This document shows, one piece after another, positions 7,617 through 15,549 of a stretch of 21,546 nucleotides of DNA. Numbering within the stretch: the stretch's first letter is position 1; every line of letters starts with the position of its first letter. Location: NCBI GenBank assembly GCA_029287515.1, contig JARFQZ010000127.1:1-21546 (forward strand). The letters are read 5' to 3'. The notes beneath the pieces are model-generated. The model did no database searches. It saw only the letters and a program-made list of their open reading frames with translations, and had not been told where the DNA came from. The position numbers and the translations under genes are program-made. The stretch is from Lysobacterales bacterium. GTDB lineage: Bacteria; Pseudomonadota; Gammaproteobacteria; Xanthomonadales; SZUA-36.

Positions 7617-7626
7617 GGCAGCCATG
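7614..7626. promoter_or_regulatory. Perfect 13-bp palindrome between MATE leader and small exported protein gene
   Basis: CATGGC-A-GCCATG is an exact inverted repeat lying in the divergent region. It sits about 10 bases from a TAGAAT (7636-7641) that could be the -10 box for the plus-strand small protein. It may be an operator, though it also contains the possible leader ATGs, so the symmetry may partly reflect coding. The remaining divergent region (7529-7669) shows no clear -35 element. Confidence 0.25.
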
Positions 7627-7669
7627 TTTTGGGTATAGAATCGTATGTATTGACGTTTGCAGGTATTGA

Positions 7670-7927
7670 ATGAACCGATTGACAAAATTCTCCAGCGCAG
7701 CCTTCGGCATGGTTCTACTCGCCGGCCTCGCTTACTACCAGGGAAACCCGGAGCTGGCTACCGGCGACAATGATTCGCTGGTGGGCACGACAGTGATTGA
7801 CTCCCCGGAAATTGAAGAAAACACCGAGGAACTCGCCGCTGAAGAATTGGCTGAAACAGATTGCGACCCTTCAAAAGACCCCGAAGACCCGAATTTCGAA
7901 GACTGCAAGAAGCTATCACAAAAGTAG
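7670..7927 (+). CDS. Small acidic exported or membrane-anchored protein, unknown function
   Basis: An 85-residue protein preceded by AGG at 7661-7663, six bases before the ATG. Residues 1-6 are basic and 8-22 hydrophobic (SAAFGMVLLAGLAYY), giving a signal peptide or membrane anchor. The rest is strongly acidic (about a third Asp/Glu in 45-80) with two cysteines, Cys65 and Cys79, bracketing a DPSKDPEDPNFED segment. They could form a disulfide or bind a divalent cation in the periplasm. It diverges from the MATE transporter gene and is followed by a repeat/hairpin element. I do not recognise a family. The composition and the clean start argue that it is a real gene. Confidence 0.65.
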   Translation: MNRLTKFSSAAFGMVLLAGLAYYQGNPELATGDNDSLVGTTVIDSPEIEENTEELAAEELAETDCDPSKDPEDPNFEDCKKLSQK

Positions 7928-7932
7928 TTAAA

Positions 7933-8031
7933 GAGTTTCGTTTCCCTGCTCCCGCAACAGCGTTGCGGAAGGCGGCTGCGCTCAACGGCGTTTAGGAGTC
8001 CGCTCCGCGGACATAGGAGTTTCGTTTCCCT
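7933..8031. repeat. Compact repeat element: 15-bp direct repeats flanking two perfect hairpins
   Basis: GAGTTTCGTTTCCCT occurs at 7933-7947 and again at 8017-8031, 84 bases apart. Between them lie CCGCAAC/GTTGCGG with an AGC loop (7952-7968) and GTCCGC/GCGGAC with a TCC loop (7998-8012). The second hairpin is itself flanked by TAGGAGT-like repeats (7993-7999, 8014-8020). The second copy just overlaps the stop codon of the neighbouring minus-strand gene. The structure resembles REP-type or other dispersed intergenic elements. It may also serve as transcription end for both convergent genes, although no U-tract follows either stem. Confidence 0.6.
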
Positions 8032-8752
8032 ACTTGGGTAGAGCGCTGACGAAGCAGTTCAGCGTCAGGCGGCCTTTTGCCGGGTCTGGTGACAGCAGGG
8101 CGGGGTCTTCGATATAAGCGTTGTGCGGCAGGTCTCCTGAATAGAACACCAGCCGGTTGTATTTTGCCGGAACGCTGTCCAGCAACTCTGCAGCTTCGTT
8201 GGATTCTGTCATGTAGCAGGGCGGATCCCTGAACATCTGGAATTTCTCTTGCAGTTCATCCAAACCGGCTTCGGGATCATTGCGCTGCCTGGCGGTCATT
8301 TCCTGCCAGAACGCCTCGTCTTTCCAGCGGTAAAAAGCAGTACCGCCCATTTCGGGCCGGTCGAACAGGTACAGCAATGCCGCAAAATTGACCCGGCCCG
8401 GCTCCAGTCTCGGATCGGTATGGCAAAGCCGCTGAATCCAGGTGAAATCCTGCGGTTGCAGAGTGGCCAGTGAAAATTGCGTATGGAAATTGATTCCGCC
8501 CCGGCAGAAAGGAAAAATGCGACTCATTTCACGCTGGATGAACCGGTTCATCTCTCCGAGCAGTGCGTTGTCTACCGGCAGTACGATGCCCGGGTAAGAG
8601 CGTTCCAGCTCGATGAAATCCGCTGTGTGCGAGCAGGCATACTCCACTGCTTCCCCCGGATTCAGCAGGAAATCATCGACCACCACGCAGATTTGTTCAT
8701 CGGTGACCTGCGAGGCCTGGATTTCCAGGTCTGGGTTAAGCCGCAGTTGCAT
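8030..8752 (-). CDS. DUF6445-type protein, 2-oxoglutarate/Fe(II) oxygenase-like
   Basis: A 240-residue soluble protein. It shows the facial-triad pattern of Fe(II)/2-oxoglutarate oxygenases: His111 and Asp113 in LCHTDPR, then His210 in SGDLPHNAYI. Arg228 in GRLTLNCF is placed to bind the 2-oxoglutarate carboxylate. The segment LLYLFDRPEMGGTAFYR is characteristic of the DUF6445 proteins found near TonB-dependent receptor and tryptophan-halogenase-like genes. It starts 2 bp after the aldehyde dehydrogenase stop (TAA CG ATG), so the two are almost certainly co-translated. The substrate is unknown. Family identity comes from memory of its motifs; the oxygenase activity is inferred from the HxD...H...R spacing. 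Confidence 0.75.
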   Translation of the reverse strand: MQLRLNPDLEIQASQVTDEQICVVVDDFLLNPGEAVEYACSHTADFIELERSYPGIVLPVDNALLGEMNRFIQREMSRIFPFCRGGINFHTQFSLATLQPQDFTWIQRLCHTDPRLEPGRVNFAALLYLFDRPEMGGTAFYRWKDEAFWQEMTARQRNDPEAGLDELQEKFQMFRDPPCYMTESNEAAELLDSVPAKYNRLVFYSGDLPHNAYIEDPALLSPDPAKGRLTLNCFVSALPK

Positions 8753-8754
8753 CG

Positions 8755-10248
8755 TTATTCGAACTCGATCCAGGTGGTTTTCAGCTCCGTGTAGTCGTGG
8801 AAGGCATGGATCGACTTGTCCCGCCCGTTCCCGCTTTGCTTGAAGCCACCGAAAGGCACGGTGATGTCGCCACCAAAATAGTTGTTGATGCCCATGGTGC
8901 CGACCCGCACCGCTTCAGCCACCTTGTGGGCCGTGTTGATGTTATTGCTCCAGACCGCGCCGGCCAGCCCGAAGATCGAGTCGTTGGCAATGGCGACCGC
9001 CTCCTCGGCCGTTTTGAACGGAATGACGGAGAGCACCGGCCCGAAGATTTCTTCCTGGGCAATACGCATGGCGTTGTGAACACCACCGAATATGCTGGGC
9101 TGGTGGTAATAACCACCGGTTTCTTCCAGCATGCGCTTACCACCGAACACGAGATCAGCGCCTTCACCTTGGCCAATGCCCACGTATTCAGAAACCGTAT
9201 TGAACTGGCCGGCGTCAATCATCGGACCCATCGCGGTCGCGGGATCCAGGGGATTGCCCGGCATCCAGTTCCTGGCATTCCCGGTGACCATTTCCAGGAA
9301 GCGGTCATGGATTTTTTCTTCCACGATCAGGCGGGTGCCGGCGGTACAAGTCTGTCCACCGTTATAAAACACGGCCACTGCCGCCATGGCTGCCGCTTTC
9401 TCAAGGTTGGAATCGGCAAACACGATGTTCGGGCTTTTTCCTCCGAGTTCCAGGAAGGTGCGCTTCAGGTTGGATTGGCCCGAGTACTCCATCAACTGTT
9501 TGCCGACGGGTGTCGAGCCGGTGAAAGTCAACCCATCGATGTCCATGTGCATCGCCAGGTGCCTGCCCAGGCTGCCACCCGGGCCGGGCAATACCTGCAG
9601 GACTCCGTCCGGCAGGCCCGCCTCGGAAGCGAGGCCGGCAATGTAAAGCGCCGACAACGGTGTGTTGGAAGCGGGCTTCAAAACCACCGAGTTACCTGTT
9701 GCGAGCGATGGCGCGAGTTTCCAGGCCGTGGTCGACAGCGGGAAGTTCCAGGGCACGATGGCGGTGACCACGCCCAGCGGCAGTCGCTGGACCAGCGCCA
9801 GCGTGTCGGCAGGAGTCGGGGGAATTTCGTCGTACACCTTGTCGATCGCCTCGCCGCTCCAGCGGATCGTGCGCACGGTTGCCGGCACATCGACATGGGT
9901 CGTGTCCGAAATGGGCTTGCCGACGTCCAGCGTTTCCAGCAGGGCGATTTCGTCGGCGTGCTTTTCGATCAGCTCCGCCCAGCGAACCAGCACCATTTTG
10001 CGGTCCATCGGCGCCATGCGTGACCAGGTCCCTTTTTCGAACACAGCCCGCGCATCTTTCACGGCCAGGTCGGCATCTTCCGTTCCGCACAAGGCGACTT
10101 CCGTCAATTCGGCTCCGTTGGCCGGGTTCACGGTGGCGCGGGTTTGCCCCGACAATGCATCAACGTAACGCCCGTTGATGAATGCGCGGCCCTCAAATTG
10201 GAGTTCACCGGCCAGCGCCTGCCAGTCGGTCACGGTTCTGTCGAGCAT
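8755..10248 (-). CDS. puuC: NAD(P)+-dependent aldehyde dehydrogenase, PuuC-like
   Basis: A 497-residue protein of full ALDH length. Catalytic features are Asn168 in VPWNFP, Glu267 in LELGGKSP, nucleophile Cys301 in GGQTCTAGTR and Glu400 in EEIFGP. The long match to E. coli PuuC includes FINGRYVDA, LLETLDVGKPI, AEAIDKVY-type sequence, NNYFGGDITVPFGG and QSGNGRDKS...ELKTTWIE at the C-terminus. PuuC oxidises gamma-glutamyl-4-aminobutyraldehyde, and related aminoaldehydes, in the cytoplasm. A strong ribosome-binding site (AGAGGTG) lies 5 bases before the ATG. It is the first gene of a two-gene unit with the DUF6445 gene. It should act after the PuuB-like or SpuC-like enzymes at the two ends of this window. 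Related betaine- or 3-hydroxypropanal-type aldehydes cannot be excluded. Confidence 0.88.
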   Translation of the reverse strand: MLDRTVTDWQALAGELQFEGRAFINGRYVDALSGQTRATVNPANGAELTEVALCGTEDADLAVKDARAVFEKGTWSRMAPMDRKMVLVRWAELIEKHADEIALLETLDVGKPISDTTHVDVPATVRTIRWSGEAIDKVYDEIPPTPADTLALVQRLPLGVVTAIVPWNFPLSTTAWKLAPSLATGNSVVLKPASNTPLSALYIAGLASEAGLPDGVLQVLPGPGGSLGRHLAMHMDIDGLTFTGSTPVGKQLMEYSGQSNLKRTFLELGGKSPNIVFADSNLEKAAAMAAVAVFYNGGQTCTAGTRLIVEEKIHDRFLEMVTGNARNWMPGNPLDPATAMGPMIDAGQFNTVSEYVGIGQGEGADLVFGGKRMLEETGGYYHQPSIFGGVHNAMRIAQEEIFGPVLSVIPFKTAEEAVAIANDSIFGLAGAVWSNNINTAHKVAEAVRVGTMGINNYFGGDITVPFGGFKQSGNGRDKSIHAFHDYTELKTTWIEFE

Positions 10249-10258
10249 TCAGCACCTC

Positions 10259-10286
10259 TTGCTTTGCGAGATTAAAGGGGTATGAT
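10259..10286 (+). promoter_or_regulatory. Probable sigma-70 promoter for the TPR-sulfotransferase gene
   Basis: TTGCTT (10259-10264) and TATGAT (10281-10286) are separated by 16 bases. This predicts a transcript start near 10292 and a leader of about 43 bases before the ATG at 10335. It lies in the 86-bp gap shared with the divergent aldehyde dehydrogenase gene. Confidence 0.45.
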
Positions 10287-10334
10287 CCGGAACGCCAAGT
10301 ATGGCCAGTCACACAATGCTTTGCCAATTCTAAA

Positions 10335-12350
10335 ATGTCCGCCAACCCGATAAAAGCAGTTTACGATCAAGCCAACCGAACCCTCCAGGCGGGGGACGCC
10401 GATGAAGCCGAACTGATCTGCCGTCGCGCGCTGCCCCATGTCGGCAGGGACCCCAATATCATCTGCCTGATGGGAGAAATCTGCCTGCGGCAAAGAAGGC
10501 TACAGGAAGCAAAAAGCCTGTACGGTGAAGTGCTGGGTAAATTTGAAGGTTTTCCCCGGGCGCTGGAAGGCCTGGGACTGGCACTGCTGGCTGACAAGGA
10601 TGCGGCCGAGGCAAGCAAGTACCTTGCAAAGGCGAGCGCAGCGGCGCCACAGCGCTCCAAAACACGGATGGCGCTGGCCCGTGCGCTGGCCGAATCCGGC
10701 CACATTGCCGAGTCGGAAAAGACCATCAAGGAAGCGCTGGAGTTGGATCCCCGGCAATCCGACCTGAACCAGGCGGAACTCGCGCTGGCCGGCGGCGACA
10801 TGGAAGAAGCTGAAAAAACCCTCAGGAAGATTCTCAGCCAGGACCCAAACGACATCAAGGCCTTGCGCCTGCTCAGCAGCATCGCAGTCGAGGCGAGCCG
10901 TTTCAGGCCTGCCCGCAAAATGCTGGAACACGCGGTAGAGGTGCAACCGGGATTCATTGCCGGCTGGAATGATCTCGCAAACCTTCTGATGAAACAGGAC
11001 CGTTATGACGAGGCGCTCAAAGCCGTGCAGCGCGCCATAGAAATCGACCCGAAAATGGTCCATAGCTGGGTGGTGAAAGGCAACATCCTGACCCGGGCCC
11101 AGCGCAATGAAGAATCGCTTGAAGCTTACGGCCAGGCGCTCGAACTCAGTCCCCGCAGCGCCGGCGCCCTGTCCGGCATGGGGCACGTGCTGAAAACCAT
11201 CGGCCGGCAGCAGGAATCGATCGATGCCTACCGTAAGTGCATCAGGAACCACCCGGCTTACGGCGAGGCATACTGGAGCCTGGCCAACCTGAAGACTTTC
11301 GAATTCGATGAGAATGAAGTCAAGGTCATGCAGCAGATGATCGAGGACAAGGGCCTGGCCGATGAGCCCCGGGTCAACTTTTGCCTGGCGCTGGGCAAGC
11401 ATTTTGAAAATGAAAAAGATTATGACCGGGCCTTTGAGCACTACCGTCGCGGTAACGACTTGAGACGGCAAAATGAAATATACGACCCGGTGCAGACCCA
11501 GGTGGTTCACGACCGGATCATCGAGGTGTTCAACCAGGAGTTCCTCGACGAGAGAGAAGGCTGGGGCGACCCTGATCCTGCCCCGATCTTCGTCGTGGGA
11601 CTGCCCCGTTCCGGCTCAACGCTGATCGAACAGATACTGGCCAGCCACAGCATGGTCGAGGGCACGATGGAGCTGCCGGACCTGTCGCGCGTGATTGCAG
11701 AACTGACCCGGCAGAGCCCGGGCAGGGTCGAGTATCCGGAGGCGGTGGAGAATGTCGACAAGGATGCCGCCAGGGCGATGGGTGAAGCCTACCTGCAGAC
11801 AACCATGCGCTATCGAACCGGCAGTCCGTACTTCATCGACAAGATGCCGAATAATTTTTCCAGCGTCGGGCTGTTACAGGTCATTCTGCCGAACGCAAAG
11901 ATTATCGATGCACGCAGGCATCCGCTGGACAGCTGCCTGGGCAGTTACAAGCAACTGTTCTTCAAGGGCCAGTCTTTTACCTATGATCAATTCGAACTCG
12001 GCCACTACTATTTGCAGTACCGCAGGATCATGGAGCACTGGCGCGAGGTTTTGCCGGGCAAGGTGTTGGACGTGCATTACGAAAACATGGTGCTGGACCA
12101 GGAAAACCAGACCCGGCGCCTGCTGGAATACTGTGGATTGCCCTGGGAAGATCAGTGCCTGCGCTTTTACGAAACCGAACGCGCCATCAACACGGCCAGT
12201 TCAGAACAGGTCCGCCAGCCGATCTACACCAAGGCGCTCAATTTCTGGCGCCATTACGAACGACATCTGGGCGAGTTGATCGAAACCCTGGAGCCGTTGC
12301 TCAAAGAATTGCCTGAAGAAGATCAGCCCCCCGCTATCCGCGAACCCTAA
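10335..12350 (+). CDS. Tetratricopeptide-repeat sulfotransferase
   Basis: A 671-residue fusion. Residues 1 to about 370 hold consecutive TPR units (repeated A..G...EA...Y..AL.L.P patterns, for example DRYDEALKAVQRAIEIDP and RNEESLEAYGQALELSP). Residues about 415-660 form a sulfotransferase domain with the 5'-phosphosulfate loop GLPRSGSTLIEQIL (422-435) and the 3'-phosphate-binding region RRHPLDSCLGSYK (527-539). The start is the ATG of MSANPIKAVYD; the open frame upstream overlaps the divergent dehydrogenase promoter. The family transfers sulfate from PAPS and is closest in style to tyrosylprotein sulfotransferases. No signal peptide is seen, so it is cytoplasmic. It lies near the Asp/Asn hydroxylase (convergent, 13 bp apart) and the TonB-dependent receptor, a combination I recall from marine gammaproteobacteria. 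The acceptor is unknown. Confidence 0.88.
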   Translation: MSANPIKAVYDQANRTLQAGDADEAELICRRALPHVGRDPNIICLMGEICLRQRRLQEAKSLYGEVLGKFEGFPRALEGLGLALLADKDAAEASKYLAKASAAAPQRSKTRMALARALAESGHIAESEKTIKEALELDPRQSDLNQAELALAGGDMEEAEKTLRKILSQDPNDIKALRLLSSIAVEASRFRPARKMLEHAVEVQPGFIAGWNDLANLLMKQDRYDEALKAVQRAIEIDPKMVHSWVVKGNILTRAQRNEESLEAYGQALELSPRSAGALSGMGHVLKTIGRQQESIDAYRKCIRNHPAYGEAYWSLANLKTFEFDENEVKVMQQMIEDKGLADEPRVNFCLALGKHFENEKDYDRAFEHYRRGNDLRRQNEIYDPVQTQVVHDRIIEVFNQEFLDEREGWGDPDPAPIFVVGLPRSGSTLIEQILASHSMVEGTMELPDLSRVIAELTRQSPGRVEYPEAVENVDKDAARAMGEAYLQTTMRYRTGSPYFIDKMPNNFSSVGLLQVILPNAKIIDARRHPLDSCLGSYKQLFFKGQSFTYDQFELGHYYLQYRRIMEHWREVLPGKVLDVHYENMVLDQENQTRRLLEYCGLPWEDQCLRFYETERAINTASSEQVRQPIYTKALNFWRHYERHLGELIETLEPLLKELPEEDQPPAIREP

Positions 12351-12363
12351 GCAGGGTGGGTCC

Positions 12364-12909
12364 TCAGTCTTCTTTGGGCGGCAGGTAATCAAAAATAAAG
12401 GTAATACGGTCTTCGCTACCGCTGTTCATCACGCTGTGGTTCTTCTGGTTGTTGATCTCGTAGGCGTTGCCCACTTTAAAGCGGTGGGGGCGGCCGTTGA
12501 TCATGAAACGCACACCGGGATTGGTGGTGATCGGGATATGGATCCGGTGACTGTGCGTGAAGCTCTGATGCGTGTCACGGTGCGGAGCAATCACGCCTCC
12601 GGCTTTCAGCTTGGCAGCCATGGCGCGAATGATGGTGCCGCCAGGGGGGTAATAATGCTCGATAATATGGTGCATCAGCGGAACGGCACTGTCCTTGAGG
12701 TCATCCCAGGCCGATTCCTTCGTGACTTCCATCTCCGGCCAGCCGTCGCAGAACACCATCACCAGTGACTCGGTCTGGGTATGCACATCGTACGCCTGCT
12801 GGCGGTACTGGTTGACTTTCCAGGCCTCTTCTTCCTGTGACATCACGGCTTCGATCAGGGGGGCTGAATCCACCGGCCCCAGTTCGCGTAATGATTCTCC
12901 AATGTCCAT
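12364..12909 (-). CDS. Aspartyl/asparaginyl beta-hydroxylase family protein
   Basis: A 181-residue protein matching the compact bacterial Asp/Asn beta-hydroxylase fold. IAPHRDTHQSFTHSHRIHIPI (108-128) supplies first iron ligand His110 with an adjacent acidic Asp112 and the usual R.HIP strand. GNAYEINNQKNHSVMNSG supplies second ligand His158. Arg168 in EDRITFIFDY is the expected 2-oxoglutarate-binding residue. These enzymes hydroxylate Asp/Asn side chains in proteins or peptides, or free amino-acid derivatives, using O2 and 2-oxoglutarate. It is divergent from the TonB-dependent receptor (126-bp gap) and convergent with the sulfotransferase gene. A weak AGG lies about eight bases before the ATG. 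The family call is solid; the target is unknown. Confidence 0.87.
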   Translation of the reverse strand: MDIGESLRELGPVDSAPLIEAVMSQEEEAWKVNQYRQQAYDVHTQTESLVMVFCDGWPEMEVTKESAWDDLKDSAVPLMHHIIEHYYPPGGTIIRAMAAKLKAGGVIAPHRDTHQSFTHSHRIHIPITTNPGVRFMINGRPHRFKVGNAYEINNQKNHSVMNSGSEDRITFIFDYLPPKED

Positions 12910-12981
12910 GTTAACTACCTAATTTTGCAGGATCGTTTGTAATTTTTTCGGCATCGCTTTATGATCGCTCAAATAAAAAGA

Positions 12982-13010
12982 TACGTACAACTACGTAACA
13001 ACTATTAAAT
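12982..13010 (+). promoter_or_regulatory. Receptor promoter region with tandem TACGTA repeats
   Basis: TACGTACAAC (12982-12991) is followed directly by TACGTAACAAC (12992-13002), two copies of a self-complementary hexamer spaced about one helix turn apart. An A/T-rich TATTAAAT (13003-13010) follows and could hold a -10 element. GAGG (13022-13025) precedes the receptor ATG. The arrangement suggests an operator controlling the receptor, the divergent hydroxylase, or both. No known regulator site is recognised. Confidence 0.3.
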
Positions 13011-13035
13011 ATTGAGATACAGAGGGTACTAAATA

Positions 13036-15504
13036 ATGCCGACTGAGCATACGCTGATCGAGAATCTTCCTGTTCGACCCACACCACTTTCCCTTGCTAT
13101 TTCCGCCCTGATTGCCGCCCCTGCAGCGACCGCTGTAGCCCAGGATCAGTCGGAGGAATCCGAAAACAGGATGCTGGAAGAGGTTACGGTGACGGCGCGA
13201 AAGCGCGAGGAAACCCTCCAGTCCATTCCGCAAAGTATCCAGGCGATTTCGGCACAGACGATCGAGCAGGCCGGATTGCGGGGCATGGACGATTACGTTC
13301 GCTTCATCCCAAGCCTTAATATTGTCCAGGCAAATCCCGGCACTGCAATGGTGGTATTCCGCGGAATCGCGGATGCCCAGAGCACGTTCATTGCCGAACC
13401 CTCAGCCGCCGTATACCTGGATGAGCAGTCCCTGGTGCTCAACGGCCAGCCCAACCCGAGGATGATCGACATCGAGCGGGTTGAGGCTCTCAGCGGACCG
13501 CAGGGTACGCTGTACGGCGCCAGCGCCCAGTCGGGTGTACTGCGCATAGTCACCAACAAGCCTGACCCGTCGGCTTTCGATGCCTACGTCGATGTGGACC
13601 TCAGCACGACGAAAGACGGTGATATGAGTTATGACGCCAGCGGCATGGTCAATATTCCGCTGAATGAGTCCTGGGCTTTACGCATGGTTGGATTCGTGGC
13701 CAAGGACGGTGGTTTCATCGATAACGTTTATGGTACTACCCCCCGTTTCGGACTGGTCGACAATGAAGACGCCGTAGAGAAGAACTTCAACGACGTTAAA
13801 TACTCCGGCGGCCGGATCGCTGCGCGCTGGTTCATCAATGACGACTGGACCATGACCGCCAGCATCATTTATCAGAAGACTGATTCAGACGGCCGCAATG
13901 AACACGATCCCTTGCATGCAGGCGACCTGAACGTTGTTCGCTTCAAGCCCGAATTTGAATACGACCGGCAGGACTGGACCCAGTACGCCCTGACCTTCGA
14001 AGGGGATATGGGATTCGCCGATTTCGTTTCGGCAACGTCTTACTTCACGCGGGACTGGACTTATACCCAGGACACATCAACGGGCTATGCCTCGTATTTT
14101 GGGACGTTTTGTTACAACCCTTACTTCATCGCTTATTCACGGTATTGCTTCCAGCCAGCTTCGCTTTACGACAGCACTTACTACCGCGGCGCGTATTACA
14201 ATGATCCCACGGGCTATCTGCGTAATGACCAGAAAAACACCAAGTTCTCGCAGGAATTCAGGCTGTTCCACCAGGGCGACACGATAGACTGGGTCGCCGG
14301 GTTCTTCTATGAAAAATCGAAAGAAGACTGGGACTTCATCTCGGTCGCCGACGGTTACGACCAGTCACTGTCGATGCAGAACTACCTGAAGGGCAACATG
14401 ATCGACAGGGGCAACCCGATTCCTGACCAGTTGCCCGGCGACGCCTGGTGGCGCTCTTATGACAGCACCGACTGGAAACAGTGGGCCATATTCGGCGAAC
14501 TCACCTGGCACATCACCGACTCGATCGATTTGACCGGTGGCGCCCGCTGGTTCAACCGCAAGATGGATAAGGTCTACAACGTGGAATTACCACGTTACAA
14601 CCCAACGGATGACGGCGTTTCGACTCCGAGCAGCGATGAGAACGACTGGGTGCCGAAGGTCAGTCTCTCCTGGCAGGTGACTGATGAGAACATGCTGTAT
14701 ACCCTGTACTCGGAAGGTTTCCGCCCCGGTGGCACCAATCGTGGCCGCGGCATGCCGTTCTTCCCGCAACAGTACGACAGCGACAAGCTGAAAAACTGGG
14801 AAATCGGAACCAAGAATACCTTTGCAGGTGGCAGGGTGCGGTTCAATGCCACCTATTTCAACATGAAGTGGGACGACTATCAGCTTGAGGTCGTCGATCC
14901 CAGTAACCGGCCTTGCGGCAGTGACAACGCGCCACCGGAGCCCAACTGCGGGCAGCCGTGGCAGAAGGTTGTGGCCAACGTGGGTAACGCAAAATCAAAA
15001 GGCGTCGAGGTGCAGTTCGACTGGGCGGCCACCGAGAACTTGTCCATTGGCGCCAACGCCACGTGGCTGGACGCCAAGCTGACGGATGATGTTGATATTG
15101 GCGTGACAGTTCCTTCCGGCACCCGGTTGCCGCTGTCGCCTGAGTTCAAGGGTGCGGCTTATGCCCAATACGACTGGAGCCTGGATGCGTTTGGCGGCAG
15201 CAATGCCTGGCTGAGGCTGCAATGGAGCTACACGGGTGACATGTACAACCAGGTAGAGCCGTTGACTCTGGACGATGGACCCTCACCGCAAATCAAGCAG
15301 CCGTCCTACAACATCGGCGATCTGAGGTTTGGTCTTGATACCACCAACTGGAGCTTGCAGCTGTACGTCAACAACCTGACGGACGAACGGGCCGTATTGT
15401 TCGCCAACCCCTATGAGTTCGATTACTTCTTCGACCGGTCACGCGTTACGGTGAACCGTCCGCGGACCTTCGGTGTTCGCTGGATTCAGCGTTTCGGTCA
15501 GTAA
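13036..15504 (+). CDS. TonB-dependent outer-membrane receptor
   Basis: An 822-residue outer-membrane protein. A signal peptide (hydrophobic core at about 18-34, cleavage near AVA-Q) is followed by a TonB-box-like segment EEVTVTARK (48-56). A plug domain follows at about 57-175 with typical FRGI, VYLDE, DIERVEALSGPQGTLYG and SGVLRIVTNKP motifs. A beta-barrel rich in alternating aromatic strands then extends to the C-terminal FGVRWIQRFGQ. It imports large or scarce substrates using TonB/ExbBD energy. The style (LEEVTVTARKREETLQ...) is that of the large marine gammaproteobacterial/sphingomonad receptor clade often assigned to organic substrates rather than siderophores. A long loop holds CYNPYFIAYSRYCF, with Cys residues that may pair. 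The ligand is not determinable. A strong terminator follows. Confidence 0.93.
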   Translation: MPTEHTLIENLPVRPTPLSLAISALIAAPAATAVAQDQSEESENRMLEEVTVTARKREETLQSIPQSIQAISAQTIEQAGLRGMDDYVRFIPSLNIVQANPGTAMVVFRGIADAQSTFIAEPSAAVYLDEQSLVLNGQPNPRMIDIERVEALSGPQGTLYGASAQSGVLRIVTNKPDPSAFDAYVDVDLSTTKDGDMSYDASGMVNIPLNESWALRMVGFVAKDGGFIDNVYGTTPRFGLVDNEDAVEKNFNDVKYSGGRIAARWFINDDWTMTASIIYQKTDSDGRNEHDPLHAGDLNVVRFKPEFEYDRQDWTQYALTFEGDMGFADFVSATSYFTRDWTYTQDTSTGYASYFGTFCYNPYFIAYSRYCFQPASLYDSTYYRGAYYNDPTGYLRNDQKNTKFSQEFRLFHQGDTIDWVAGFFYEKSKEDWDFISVADGYDQSLSMQNYLKGNMIDRGNPIPDQLPGDAWWRSYDSTDWKQWAIFGELTWHITDSIDLTGGARWFNRKMDKVYNVELPRYNPTDDGVSTPSSDENDWVPKVSLSWQVTDENMLYTLYSEGFRPGGTNRGRGMPFFPQQYDSDKLKNWEIGTKNTFAGGRVRFNATYFNMKWDDYQLEVVDPSNRPCGSDNAPPEPNCGQPWQKVVANVGNAKSKGVEVQFDWAATENLSIGANATWLDAKLTDDVDIGVTVPSGTRLPLSPEFKGAAYAQYDWSLDAFGGSNAWLRLQWSYTGDMYNQVEPLTLDDGPSPQIKQPSYNIGDLRFGLDTTNWSLQLYVNNLTDERAVLFANPYEFDYFFDRSRVTVNRPRTFGVRWIQRFGQ

Positions 15505-15521
15505 CACATAACCTGTAGCTG

Positions 15522-15549
15522 AAAAACGGGGCCCTCGGCCCCGTTTTTT
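15522..15549. terminator. Rho-independent terminator shared by convergent genes
   Basis: AACGGGGCC and GGCCCCGTT form a perfect 9-bp GC-rich stem with a CTC loop. A T-tract follows on the plus strand and an A-tract precedes it, so it works in both directions. It ends the receptor transcript and overlaps the stop codon of the minus-strand oxidoreductase gene. Confidence 0.92.

Noticed and set aside
7590..7617. Perfect Shine-Dalgarno-like AAAGGAGGAG on the plus strand
   Set aside because: Only a TTG two bases away or an ATG 17 bases away follows, and both open frames of a dozen codons or fewer; probably a by-product of the minus-strand leader.
8797..10023. 408-codon plus-strand open frame antisense to the aldehyde dehydrogenase
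   Set aside because: The opposite strand encodes a complete ALDH with all catalytic residues; this frame shows no motif and no ribosome-binding site.
10500..11510. 336-codon minus-strand open frame antisense to the TPR region
   Set aside because: Shadow of the sulfotransferase gene; the TPR pattern on the plus strand explains the sequence.
12344..12357. ACCC/GGGT hairpin between the convergent sulfotransferase and hydroxylase genes as a terminator
   Set aside because: A four-base-pair stem with no T-tract is too weak to claim.
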